A DNA stretch of 33,901 bases from QQUD01 sp039029915 (lineage in GTDB: Bacteria; Chloroflexota; Anaerolineae; Promineifilales; Promineifilaceae), in NCBI GenBank assembly GCA_039029915.1, contig JBCCFD010000027.1:1-33901 (forward strand). The letters are read 5' to 3'. Of the stretch, positions 7,528 through 15,262 are shown in pieces. A model generated the notes under the pieces. The model saw only the letters and a program-made list of their open reading frames with translations. It searched no databases and was not told the DNA's origin. A program made the translations under genes and the position numbers. Each line of letters begins with the position of its first letter. Positions within the stretch are counted from its first letter, which is position 1.

Positions 7528-8335
7528 TAAACTGATCGCATTTATTGGCGGTGGTGCCATGGGTAGCGCCATTATTCGCGGCATGATTGCCAATATGCTG
7601 GTTGATCCAAATCAGATTGTTGTATCTGACACGGCACTCGGCTTGAAGGAAAGGCTGAATGATGAGTTGGGGGTGCAGGTGGCACCTGATAATTTAACGG
7701 CCGTAAAAAATGCAGATGTTGTTGTCCTCGCTATTAAGCCTCAAGGCTTGCCCTATCTTTTACCCGAGCTAAACGGCCGTCTTGCAGCCGATAGCCTTGT
7801 TATCTCAATCATTGCCGGTGCGCCAATTGCCACATTCCAAGCTGGTTTGGGCCATAATGCCATTGTGCGCTCTATGCCGAATACGCCTGCTCAGGTTGGT
7901 GAAGGGATGACAGTATGGACACAAACCGAGGCAGTTAGCGATGAGCAAGCACAGCAGGCACAGGCCATTTTTGGAGCATATGGCGCGGAACTCAAGGTTG
8001 AGCAAGAAAAATATCTGGATATGTCTACTGCTATTAATGGGTCGGGTCCAGCTTACGTCTTTCTCTTTTTAGAGGCGATGATTGATGCGGGCGTCCATAT
8101 GGGCTTGCCCAGACCCATCGCTGAGAAACTTGTGAATCAAACGGTTTTTGGGTCCACTAAATACGCGATTGAATCAGATAAGCACTTAGCTCAGTTGAAA
8201 AACCAAGTGACCTCTCCGGGAGGCACGACTGCCGCTGGCTTGTTTGAGCTTGAGGCCGGGAAGCTGCGTCACACAGTAGCCAACGGGGTGTGGGCGGCGT
8301 ATAAGCGGTCGGTTGAGCTGGGGAAGAAGGGTTAA
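7517..8335 (+). CDS. proC: Pyrroline-5-carboxylate reductase
   Basis: This 272-residue enzyme (usual length about 270) reduces 1-pyrroline-5-carboxylate to proline with NAD(P)H in the cytoplasm. The N-terminus has the dinucleotide motif F-I-G-G-G-A-M-G-S-A (residues 9-18). The conserved R-S-M-P-N-T-P is near 117-123. The C-terminal dimerization and substrate domain contains G-S-G-P-A-Y-V-F near residue 175 and the signature stretch V-T-S-P-G-G-T-T-A-A-G-L near 232-243. The start overlaps the end of the MenC-like gene by 11 bases in another frame, so the two are translationally coupled. No other proline biosynthesis gene is visible. Confidence 0.95.
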   Translation: MFNDKLIAFIGGGAMGSAIIRGMIANMLVDPNQIVVSDTALGLKERLNDELGVQVAPDNLTAVKNADVVVLAIKPQGLPYLLPELNGRLAADSLVISIIAGAPIATFQAGLGHNAIVRSMPNTPAQVGEGMTVWTQTEAVSDEQAQQAQAIFGAYGAELKVEQEKYLDMSTAINGSGPAYVFLFLEAMIDAGVHMGLPRPIAEKLVNQTVFGSTKYAIESDKHLAQLKNQVTSPGGTTAAGLFELEAGKLRHTVANGVWAAYKRSVELGKKG

Positions 8336-8570
8336 GTGTGGGATAGCTAAAGAGCTAGGACGAGTATTTTGTACCATAAGTTCCCATCATGTTTGGGTTA
8401 AACGAAACAGAAGTGGGGCTTCGCTTGCCAAACGGTAAAGCCTTCGACAAGCTCAAGCCCCTCGGGAAGGAGGCAAAAAGACGAAATGCTCCCTCATCGA
8501 ATTTTTTTGTTTGCACTTAAGCGAAAAATAAATGATCTAAATATTTACTTGCTATTATTCAGTGGCGCGT

Positions 8571-8583
8571 TACCCTATTCGAT
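8571..8583 (+). promoter_or_regulatory. Putative leaderless promoter of the permease operon
   Basis: TTGCTA (8549-8554), a 16-base spacer and TACCCT (8571-8576) resemble a sigma-70 promoter, ending 7 bases before the ATG at 8584. There is no Shine-Dalgarno. The intergenic stretch 8336-8570 otherwise holds one CCTTCGACAAGCTCA repeat (8441-8455) and AT-rich DNA. Confidence 0.4.
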
Positions 8584-9633
8584 ATGTCTTCAACAGATAT
8601 AAATGAAAGTGCCGGAAATACGGCCGTTCAACCTCAAACCCCTAATTTAAGCCGCATTTTTCGGGTCATTATTGGGTTATTTGTTCTGGTTGTCCTACTG
8701 GGTATCTTGCCCAATAGCGGAAACACCACTGTTACCAGCCGTTTTCAAACCTTTACCACAATCTTCCTCGGTATTTTTATTGAAGCGGTGCCATTCTTGT
8801 TGGCCGGTTCACTCGTCTCTGGTTTGATTGAACTCTTTGTCAATCAAGAATCCTTGGCCCGTATCATTCCCCGTCGAGCAGTACCGGCCGCCGTGGTGGG
8901 GTCTCTGCTGGGATTTGTCTTCCCGGTTTGTGAATGCGGAGTGGTACCCGTTACCCGACGCCTGTATCAAAAAGGGCTACCGCTTTCTGTGGGTATTGCT
9001 TTCTTGCTAAGTGCTCCTGTTGTAAATCCCGTCGTGATTGCCAGCACTTATTTTGCTTTTGGCTGGGGGCCGATTTTTGTAGGGCGATTTGTTTTCAGTA
9101 TTTTGATCGCCTTTATAGCTGGCTTGATTTTCCACTTTGCCTCCCCTGAAGAAATTCTCCTACCGCCTGAAGAAAGCGGCATGCATCTACACGAGCATCA
9201 TCATCACCAAGGTGAAAACAACATGAGTAAGTTCTGGAACACCGTTGTCATTGCTGGTGATGATTTTATGGATATGGTGCGGTACCTGATCTTAGGTTCT
9301 ATGCTGGCTGGCTTGATGCAGACCTTGGTGCCTCAATCCACGTTGCTTTCCTTTGGCAATGGCTCGGTGATGAGCGTGGTGGCTATGATGGTTTTGGCGT
9401 TTGTGCTTTCCATTTGTTCAACCGTCGATGCATTTTTAGCCTTATCGTTTGTAAATACATTTACCCCTGGCTCAATTTTAAGCTTTTTAGTTTTTGGCCC
9501 TATGGTCGATATCAAGAGCGCCTTGATGTTCTTGGGGGTTTTTAAACGACGAATTGTCCTTTATCTAATTTTGATTCCACTCCTATTGACCCTTTTAATT
9601 ACAGTCTTCTTAAATTTGAACGTGGCATTATGA
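8584..9633 (+). CDS. YraQ/ArsP-family (DUF318) permease
   Basis: This 349-residue permease of the UPF0718/ArsP_1 family has about eight membrane segments in two repeats. The first repeat carries F-P-V-C-E-C-G-V-V-P-V (about residues 117-127), a Cys-x-Cys motif inside a membrane helix typical of the family. The second has the matching V-L-S-I-C-S-T-V-D-A-F. A cytoplasmic or external loop at about 200-215 is His-rich (H-L-H-E-H-H-H-H), suggesting metal sensing or delivery. Family members transport organoarsenicals or are linked to zinc and other metal homeostasis. The start of the DUF1980 partner overlaps its stop (ATGA at 9630), the same pairing as YcgR-YcgQ of Bacillus subtilis. Substrate unknown; zinc is a reasonable guess from the partner and the His loops. 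Confidence 0.85.
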   Translation: MSSTDINESAGNTAVQPQTPNLSRIFRVIIGLFVLVVLLGILPNSGNTTVTSRFQTFTTIFLGIFIEAVPFLLAGSLVSGLIELFVNQESLARIIPRRAVPAAVVGSLLGFVFPVCECGVVPVTRRLYQKGLPLSVGIAFLLSAPVVNPVVIASTYFAFGWGPIFVGRFVFSILIAFIAGLIFHFASPEEILLPPEESGMHLHEHHHHQGENNMSKFWNTVVIAGDDFMDMVRYLILGSMLAGLMQTLVPQSTLLSFGNGSVMSVVAMMVLAFVLSICSTVDAFLALSFVNTFTPGSILSFLVFGPMVDIKSALMFLGVFKRRIVLYLILIPLLLTLLITVFLNLNVAL

Positions 9634-10403
9634 AAAATATCGATTTAAAAACGGCCGTTAAAATCACGCTTCTCATAGGTTTAGGTTGGTTCTTAGCCAG
9701 CCGCCTCATTTTTGGCACCCTCAATTTTTACATTCACCCACGCTTTAATGGTTTAACCTTGGGCACCGCAATTATTCTATTCCTTTTGGGTGTTGCGTAC
9801 TGGTGGCAAAAAGTCGGCCGTAAAGAGTTTGCTGACGAACATGACCATGATCATCACCACGATCATGATTATCACCACGGCCACAGTCATGATATTCCGT
9901 GGTCTGGTCTGTTTATTTTAGCGATTCCGATTTTGCTTGGGCTTTTTGTTCAACCAAGACCGCTTGGAGCAAATGCGCTTGATAACCGTGAACTGAACTT
10001 TTCGTTGACGGCGGCGCAGGGAAGCAATCTGCGAGACACAACCATTGAAACAGATGGCCCTCGTAACATTTTAGACTGGCTGTACGATTTTCAACGTCAG
10101 CAAGATGCCGCTTTGTTTAACAACCGAGAAGCGGATGTAGTGGGGTTTGTTTATCGGGATGAACGATTTGGTGAAGATCAATTTATGGTGAGCCGCTTTA
10201 CGATTAGCTGCTGTGTGGCTGATGCAAACCCGATTGGGCTGATTGTGGCTACAGACGACGCACCACAGCTCACGGCCGATAGCTGGGTTCAGGTGACCGG
10301 TAAGTTTCAAGTCCAAAGCTTTGATGGACAAATGATTCCAGTGCTGATAGCTGACTCAATAACGGCTGTTGATGCCCCCTCTCAACCTTATCTGTACGAA
10401 TAA
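9630..10403 (+). CDS. DUF1980 (YcgQ/TIGR03943-type) permease partner
   Basis: The 257-residue protein has two N-terminal membrane helices, then a very His/Asp-rich loop (about 68-88, alternating D-H, H-H and H-D), a third helix (about 90-108) and a C-terminal soluble domain. That domain ends in the family signature F-T-I-S-C-C-V-A-D-A (around residues 190-200), an adjacent Cys pair, and then an OB-like strand region (W-V-Q-V-T-G-K-F). This family almost always accompanies a DUF318 permease. The His loop and Cys pair suggest transition-metal binding at the membrane. Translation is coupled to the permease by the ATGA overlap. The annotation as a zinc-related component is inferred from family associations. 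Confidence 0.85.
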   Translation: MKNIDLKTAVKITLLIGLGWFLASRLIFGTLNFYIHPRFNGLTLGTAIILFLLGVAYWWQKVGRKEFADEHDHDHHHDHDYHHGHSHDIPWSGLFILAIPILLGLFVQPRPLGANALDNRELNFSLTAAQGSNLRDTTIETDGPRNILDWLYDFQRQQDAALFNNREADVVGFVYRDERFGEDQFMVSRFTISCCVADANPIGLIVATDDAPQLTADSWVQVTGKFQVQSFDGQMIPVLIADSITAVDAPSQPYLYE

Positions 10404-10408
10404 AAAAT

Positions 10409-11770
10409 ATGTCCCGATTTGATACCATTATTATCAGCTTTTTAAGCACGGTTGCCGTCTTGATTGGGGCCGTTATCTGGCGTGGTGATCAGCTTGGCAT
10501 CGGCGTGTTAACTACCTTTCCTGAAAGCCGGGCCGCCTCAACCCAAACGCAAATCCGTATCGCTTTTGATGCGCCGATCGCCTTTGCGGAAGATGTTACT
10601 GTGTCGTTAGATCCCCCAGCAGAAGGGGCTTTTACTATTCAAAATAATCTGCTTATCTTTCAAGCTGAAACGCCGCTCACATCAAACACAACTTATGCCG
10701 TTACAGTTGATGGAGATTTGCGAAACGATCAGGGCCGTCGCTTAAAAGAGCCTGTGCAGTGGCAATTCACGACAGGTGAACCACGAATCTTGTTTATTAG
10801 CTGGGAGCCAGAAAGCCTAAACCAAATTTACGAAGCGCCAATTTCGGGTGAAGGGGAGGCTAAGCCACTTTCAACGGTCGAGGGCGATGTGACGGATTTT
10901 GCAGTGTCCCCTGATGGGGCGCTTATCCTTTTCACCGTATTCCGGGCTGAGGATGGTGGGTCTGATCTGTGGAAAATGGATGCAGATGGAAGCAATCAAG
11001 CGATGTTCCTGCCGTGTGAAAATGCAGCTTGCAGTCAAATGGTGTGGGTGCCCAACAGCAATCGGGTTATTTATGAGCGGCGTACGATACCGAATCCCGG
11101 TGCCCCTCCGGGCTTGCCGCGACTCTGGTGGTTGGACATAATCACCAACGAGACGGTCCCCGTGTTTCAAGATAGCCAACTGCTTGGCTTAGGGGCCACC
11201 ATTTCCGAAAATGGGGATTGGTTTAGCTTTGTTTCTCCGACCGACCAAGGGATTCAGGTGTATAGCTTGGTTGATGGGGCCGGTATTTTTATTCCGAATC
11301 GAATGGGGTCTCCGGCGGCTTGGAATCCAGAAACGGGTCGTTTGTTGTTGAATGATATTCAATTTTTGGAAGAAAATGATTGGCAGGTGCATCTACTTGA
11401 GGTGGATGTCAACACGGAGGATGTGGTGACGTTAAGCAACGACACCTTTTTTGCCGTTGATGACAGTACGCCCACCTTTTCTCCAAACGGCCGTTTTATT
11501 GCATTCGGTCGCAAAGAAGCGCGTACCGCGATGGGGCGTCAGCTGTGGATTATGAATTCTGATGGCACTGATGCCTATGCGGTTACTAACGATCCCGATG
11601 TGCATTATGGCCCTTTCGAGTGGTCCCCAAACGGCCGTTTTATTATCATGCAGCAATATCAACTCAAAGAACAGTTTGCTAGCCCTCAACTGATGATCCA
11701 CGATTTTGAGACTGGCGAGTGGCGAGAAGTGCGCACGCCAGCCATCCAACCCTTCGCCTTTATTCCTTAA
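10409..11770 (+). CDS. Membrane-anchored Ig-like plus TolB/PD40 propeller protein
   Basis: This 453-residue protein starts 5 bases after the DUF1980 gene. A hydrophobic segment at residues 5-25 reads as an uncleaved anchor or signal peptide. A bacterial Ig-like domain (about 35-125, SbsA/Big_5 type, ending V-Q-W-Q-F-T-T-G) is followed by a beta-propeller of PD40/TolB blades with repeated motifs: F-A-V-S-P-D-G, L-W-K-M-D-A-D-G-S-N, F-S-P-N-G-R-F-I-A-F, L-W-I-M-N-S-D-G-T-D and W-S-P-N-G-R-F-I-I-M. Tight linkage to the permease pair suggests it is an extracytoplasmic accessory or binding protein of that system; this is inference. It may instead be an independent surface protein. Two N-G-R blade motifs are encoded by the ACGGCCGT palindrome. 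Confidence 0.8.
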   Translation: MSRFDTIIISFLSTVAVLIGAVIWRGDQLGIGVLTTFPESRAASTQTQIRIAFDAPIAFAEDVTVSLDPPAEGAFTIQNNLLIFQAETPLTSNTTYAVTVDGDLRNDQGRRLKEPVQWQFTTGEPRILFISWEPESLNQIYEAPISGEGEAKPLSTVEGDVTDFAVSPDGALILFTVFRAEDGGSDLWKMDADGSNQAMFLPCENAACSQMVWVPNSNRVIYERRTIPNPGAPPGLPRLWWLDIITNETVPVFQDSQLLGLGATISENGDWFSFVSPTDQGIQVYSLVDGAGIFIPNRMGSPAAWNPETGRLLLNDIQFLEENDWQVHLLEVDVNTEDVVTLSNDTFFAVDDSTPTFSPNGRFIAFGRKEARTAMGRQLWIMNSDGTDAYAVTNDPDVHYGPFEWSPNGRFIIMQQYQLKEQFASPQLMIHDFETGEWREVRTPAIQPFAFIP

Positions 11771-11772
11771 GT

Positions 11773-11876
11773 GTTCCGAAGTTTCTAAATTGAAAAATGT
11801 ATTAGATAAAAGCTTCGGAACCTCGAGGAAACGAAGTCTTTAGCCGCCGTTTTATTCAAAATAGGGACTTCGTTTC
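11773..11876. repeat. Two hairpins after the permease operon
   Basis: A first stem (GTTCCGAAG 11773-11781 with its complement at 11813-11821) and a second stem (GAAACGAAGTC 11828-11838 with its complement at 11866-11876) lie back to back within 100 bases of the stop at 11770. They may terminate the operon or be a dispersed repeat. Confidence 0.55.
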
Positions 11877-11909
11877 ACTTAAATCCGTGCCATCTTGATC
11901 TGATTCAAG

Positions 11910-11922
11910 TATAGTCTCTTTT
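11910..11922 (+). promoter_or_regulatory. Putative leaderless promoter (-10 TATAGT)
   Basis: TATAGT at 11910-11915 ends 7 bases before the ATG at 11923, and there is no Shine-Dalgarno in between. This is the same geometry as at 4618 and 19976. No clear -35. Confidence 0.45.
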
Positions 11923-12366
11923 ATGCAGCAACTATCATTTTTTATTTCCATTGGTATTGTGATATTGAGCACGATGGGATATCACATTTCCCAAAAGTAT
12001 ATTGAAGCAGACATAAATCCGGCGGTCGTTTTGGTTGTGGCTTATATCTTTGCGACCGTGCTTTCTGCCGCGGCCCTGCTTTTTAATCCGCCTGAATCTG
12101 GTGTCCGCGGGCTGATGGAAGGGTTAACCTGGCCTGTGATTGGTTTGGGGATTGCCGTCGTGGGAATTGAAATTGGCTTTTTGCTGGCTTATCGGGCTGG
12201 ATGGCAAGTGAGCACCGCCGGTATGGTAGCGAATGTCGCTACGGCCGTATTTCTTATACCTATTGGATTTCTCTTTTTTCGGGAGCGATTAACGGCCGTT
12301 AATTTTGCTGGCTTAGTGGTGTGCGTTGTTGGATTGATTATGGTCAATTGGACCCCCTCAAACTAA
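11923..12366 (+). CDS. Half-size EamA/DMT-like membrane protein
   Basis: This 147-residue protein has about five membrane segments and corresponds to a single EamA repeat, where most DMT transporters have two. The last helices contain I-P-I-G-F-L-F-F-R-E-R-L-T-A-V-N-F-A-G, the typical end of an EamA domain. It would need to homodimerize, as small DMT members do. Substrate unknown. It lies just upstream of lipB but with its own predicted promoter, and lipB also has one, so a functional link is not implied. Confidence 0.7.
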   Translation: MQQLSFFISIGIVILSTMGYHISQKYIEADINPAVVLVVAYIFATVLSAAALLFNPPESGVRGLMEGLTWPVIGLGIAVVGIEIGFLLAYRAGWQVSTAGMVANVATAVFLIPIGFLFFRERLTAVNFAGLVVCVVGLIMVNWTPSN

Positions 12367-12405
12367 GATTTTATTAAACGGGCAATTCAAATTATTCGTG
12401 AATGG

Positions 12406-12417
12406 TAAAATAAAGTG
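12406..12417 (+). promoter_or_regulatory. Putative leaderless promoter of lipB
   Basis: TAAAAT at 12406-12411 ends 6 bases before the ATG at 12418, and there is no Shine-Dalgarno. A GTG lies in frame at 12415, but the geometry favours the ATG. Confidence 0.45.
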
Positions 12418-13143
12418 ATGAATACTTTAACGTGTGAATGGTTTGGCCGTGTGCCATACGAAGAAGGGTTGGTTTTGCAGGAAACGGCCGTTCAGGAGCG
12501 TAGCCACAGTCTATCCATGCCAGATAAGCTCATTTTACTGGAGCATCCCCATACGTTTACGTTTGGCTTGCGGAGTGATCCTCATAATTTACTGATCAAT
12601 GAAGCCCAATTAGCCAAGCAGGGCGTCTCTGTTCATCACGTGCGGCGCGGTGGTGATATTACCTACCACGGTCCAAATCAGCTTGTTGGCTATCCTATTT
12701 TTAATATCAAGCGAACAAACTCTCGGTTAGGGTATCGACCATTAAACGTGCGTGCTTTTATCCAAACCCTTGAGAACTGTTTAATTCATGCACTGTCAGA
12801 TTTTGGGATTTTGGGCTGGCGGGAGGATAAATATCCGGGCGTTTGGGTTGAGAAGAACGGGTCACAAGCCAAAATTGCTGCTATTGGGGTGCACATCAAT
12901 CAATATCGGATTAGCAGTCATGGATTTGCGCTCAACGTTGACCCAGATATGTCTTTTTTTGATAAAATTATTCCCTGTGGGATTCAAGAGTATCAGGTGA
13001 CATCGATGTCTGAAGTTTTAAAACGGCCGCTATCTCTATCTGAACTTCTGCCACATATCGAATCTGCTTTTAAACACAATTTTAAATTTGATGAAGTCAA
13101 AAGAGACGCCAAAATAATCGCTAATGAATCAATTGGCTATTAA
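12418..13143 (+). CDS. lipB: Lipoyl(octanoyl) transferase
   Basis: LipB transfers octanoate from acyl carrier protein to lipoyl domains of 2-oxoacid dehydrogenases and the glycine cleavage H protein. The 241-residue product has the family signature R-R-G-G-D-I-T-Y-H-G-P-N-Q (about 77-88), the catalytic lysine in A-K-I-A-A-I-G-V (about K152) and the catalytic cysteine in I-P-C-G-I (about C187). The start was set at ATG 12418, not the in-frame GTG at 12415. The usual Gly before Gln in H-G-P-G-Q is Asn here. lipA follows after 61 bases in the same direction, so together they give the complete de novo lipoylation pathway. Confidence 0.93.
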   Translation: MNTLTCEWFGRVPYEEGLVLQETAVQERSHSLSMPDKLILLEHPHTFTFGLRSDPHNLLINEAQLAKQGVSVHHVRRGGDITYHGPNQLVGYPIFNIKRTNSRLGYRPLNVRAFIQTLENCLIHALSDFGILGWREDKYPGVWVEKNGSQAKIAAIGVHINQYRISSHGFALNVDPDMSFFDKIIPCGIQEYQVTSMSEVLKRPLSLSELLPHIESAFKHNFKFDEVKRDAKIIANESIGY

Positions 13144-13204
13144 TATTCCCAAATCCATCAATAGACCAATAACCAAGAAACCAAAAATAACTTAAGGAAA
13201 ACGA

Positions 13205-14155
13205 ATGACCTTAATCGATCTAGATTCAATTGAAGTTCATAAAGAACCGCCGAAAAGACACCGAACCGGTCGACGTCGCCATCCAGAATGGCTGCGTGTG
13301 CGGCCGCCAAGCGGTGAAAATTATCAGATGCTCAAAAATCTGATGCGTTCAAAAGCCCTGCATACTGTCTGTGAAGAGGCAAAATGCCCCAACATTAGTG
13401 AATGTTGGGGGGCTGGCACGGCTACTTTCCTGATTATGGGCGATATTTGTACGCGGAGCTGTGCTTTTTGCGACATCAAATCGGGACGGCCGTTACCGCT
13501 CGATTGGTTAGAACCCAAACGATTGGCCGAAGCGGTACAGCGAATGAATTTGAATCATGTTGTGATCACCTCAGTGAATCGTGATGAACGGGAAGATGGT
13601 GGGGCACCTATCTTTGCCATGTGTATTGATGAAGTTCGTAAACACCAGCCCGGCTGCTCGATTGAAGTGCTCATTCCCGATTTTAAGGGAAGCGAATCGG
13701 CCCTGAAAATTGTGATGGATGCCCGACCAGAGATTCTAAACCATAATGTTGAAACCGTGCCCAGACTGTTTAAGCGTGTTCAGCCCCAAGATAAGTATGA
13801 ATGGGCCATGGTGACGCTTGAAAACGCTAAAAAATTGGATGCCGAGGTTTTAACAAAAAGCGGCATTATGTTGGGCTTAGGGGAAACTTGGGAAGAGCTT
13901 CTTGCAGTTATGCAAGATCTAGCCGACCGAAAAGTAGATATTTTGACATTAGGCCAATATTTACAGCCCAACAGCCAAAAGCATCTGCCAGTGAAGCGGT
14001 TCTATACACCTGCAGAGTTTGTCCAACTCAAGCAGATTGGGTTGGAGATGGGGTTTCGCTGGGTAGAAAGTGGTCCTTTTGTGCGCAGTAGCTATCATGC
14101 TGAACAACAGGTTCGCGCTTTATCCCCTTTCTATAATAAAAATAATACAGTCTAA
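13205..14155 (+). CDS. lipA: Lipoyl synthase (radical SAM)
   Basis: The 316-residue LipA inserts two sulfurs into protein-bound octanoyl groups. The auxiliary cluster cysteines C56, C61 and C67 (C-E-E-A-K-C-P-N-I-S-E-C) and the radical SAM cluster C82, C86 and C89 (C-T-R-S-C-A-F-C) are both present, as is the C-terminal R-S-S-Y-H-A whose serine is a ligand of the auxiliary cluster. An AAGGA six bases before the ATG gives a clear ribosome binding site, unlike lipB. A motif usually read N-R-D-D-L appears as N-R-D-E-R-E-D-G-G-A. The function is otherwise standard and directly linked to the upstream lipB. Confidence 0.95.
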   Translation: MTLIDLDSIEVHKEPPKRHRTGRRRHPEWLRVRPPSGENYQMLKNLMRSKALHTVCEEAKCPNISECWGAGTATFLIMGDICTRSCAFCDIKSGRPLPLDWLEPKRLAEAVQRMNLNHVVITSVNRDEREDGGAPIFAMCIDEVRKHQPGCSIEVLIPDFKGSESALKIVMDARPEILNHNVETVPRLFKRVQPQDKYEWAMVTLENAKKLDAEVLTKSGIMLGLGETWEELLAVMQDLADRKVDILTLGQYLQPNSQKHLPVKRFYTPAEFVQLKQIGLEMGFRWVESGPFVRSSYHAEQQVRALSPFYNKNNTV

Positions 14156-14184
14156 ATGGAGAACAAAAAGGATCTTAAAATAAT

Positions 14185-14265
14185 AGGACTTACGCAAATA
14201 GAGGTCATTGAGCCTGGCAAAGCGACTTTCTTAACCCTTCGACAGGCTCAGGGTGCGTAAGTCCT
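14185..14265. repeat. 81-bp MITE/REP-like element, copy 2
   Basis: The terminal inverted repeats are perfect here over 12 bases (AGGACTTACGCA at 14185-14196 and its complement at 14254-14265). The inner arm is degenerate on the left (TTGAGCCTGGCAAAG) and intact on the right. It differs from copy 1 (813-893) at 7 of 81 positions. It lies 30 bases after lipA. The remainder of 14156-14375 shows nothing else recognisable. Confidence 0.75.
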
Positions 14266-14375
14266 GGATAGAACAGGTTCGTATAAGTTTTTGTTCTCCT
14301 GTAAGTAATTTTCATTTTGTGCTCAGGAATTCAAGAATCTTTCTGAAAATTACTTAAAGATATTGGCCGTAACAA

Positions 14376-15260
14376 TTGAATCAAAAAGCAATTCCCTATT
14401 TACTTTTGACGGGCTTCTTTTTTGGCTCTAGCCTTATCTCTTCTCGCTTTGCGCTTGGGCAATTTAGTGCGCTAACCTTTGTCCATTTGAGGTTGATTGT
14501 TGCCTCAATATGCTTTTTCTTCATTTACACTGCAAGCCGCCAAAGAAGCTGGCCTAAGGGGCTTGAGCTCTGGCAACATGGGTTTGTGTTAGGCATCATT
14601 TCAACGGCCGTTCCTATGTTTTCATTTGTGAGCGCTCTGAACTATTTATCCAGCGGCGTCACATCGATTATTAATACCACTGGTCCAGCCGTGACCGTGG
14701 TGATGGCCCACTTCTTGCTGCAGGGGGAGTCATTAACCAAGCGGAAAATCGTCGGTGTATTGCTTGCCTTTTCTGGTGCCTTCATGCTGGCAATTCGGGG
14801 TGAAACGGGTTTGGGGGAGGCCGCTAATGCTGAGCCGATTGGCTATATTTTCGTTTTAGTGGGGCTGTTAAGCGTCAGTAGCTCAACCATCTACGTACGG
14901 CGCTATGCTCAAGAGATGGATAGCTTTGATTTAACTAGCACCCAGATTTTTTTAGGCGTCTTGATCTTATTGCCAGTTGTTCTATTGACCGGCGGCTGGC
15001 AAATGACAAACGTGAATGGCTTGGGTGTTGTGGCAGTTGGGTATGGCGCAATTATTGGCACAGTGGCCGCATTTTGGGCGTTTTTTTATAGCGTACGGCG
15101 CTTTGGCGCCATTGCAGGGGCCATGATTCCATATGTTGTGCCCATTGCTGCTACGCTTGGTGGGGCGTTGGTACTCAATGAAAAAATTACGGTTGGCACG
15201 CTTGTTGGAATGGGTATTATTGGCTTAGGTATCGCCATCATAAATTCAGGCGAGAGGTGA
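14376..15260 (+). CDS. EamA/DMT-family transporter (TTG start)
   Basis: This full-length 294-residue drug/metabolite-type transporter has ten predicted membrane segments in two EamA repeats (about 5-135 and 150-290). The first repeat ends with L-L-Q-G-E-S-L-T-K-R-K-I-V-G-V-L-L-A-F-S-G, the second with L-N-E-K-I-T-V-G-T-L-V-G-M-G-I-I-G-L-G. An in-frame stop lies two codons upstream, so the TTG at 14376 is the earliest possible start and places the first helix correctly; no Shine-Dalgarno is evident. Probable role: export or uptake of an amino acid or metabolite. Its end meets the peptidase gene, consistent with co-expression. Confidence 0.82.
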   Translation: MNQKAIPYLLLTGFFFGSSLISSRFALGQFSALTFVHLRLIVASICFFFIYTASRQRSWPKGLELWQHGFVLGIISTAVPMFSFVSALNYLSSGVTSIINTTGPAVTVVMAHFLLQGESLTKRKIVGVLLAFSGAFMLAIRGETGLGEAANAEPIGYIFVLVGLLSVSSSTIYVRRYAQEMDSFDLTSTQIFLGVLILLPVVLLTGGWQMTNVNGLGVVAVGYGAIIGTVAAFWAFFYSVRRFGAIAGAMIPYVVPIAATLGGALVLNEKITVGTLVGMGIIGLGIAIINSGER

Positions 15261-15262
15261 TC

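Noticed and set aside
8525..8570. AT-rich imperfect palindrome upstream of the permease as a Zur box
   Set aside because: The symmetry is poor and does not match a known Zur consensus closely enough.
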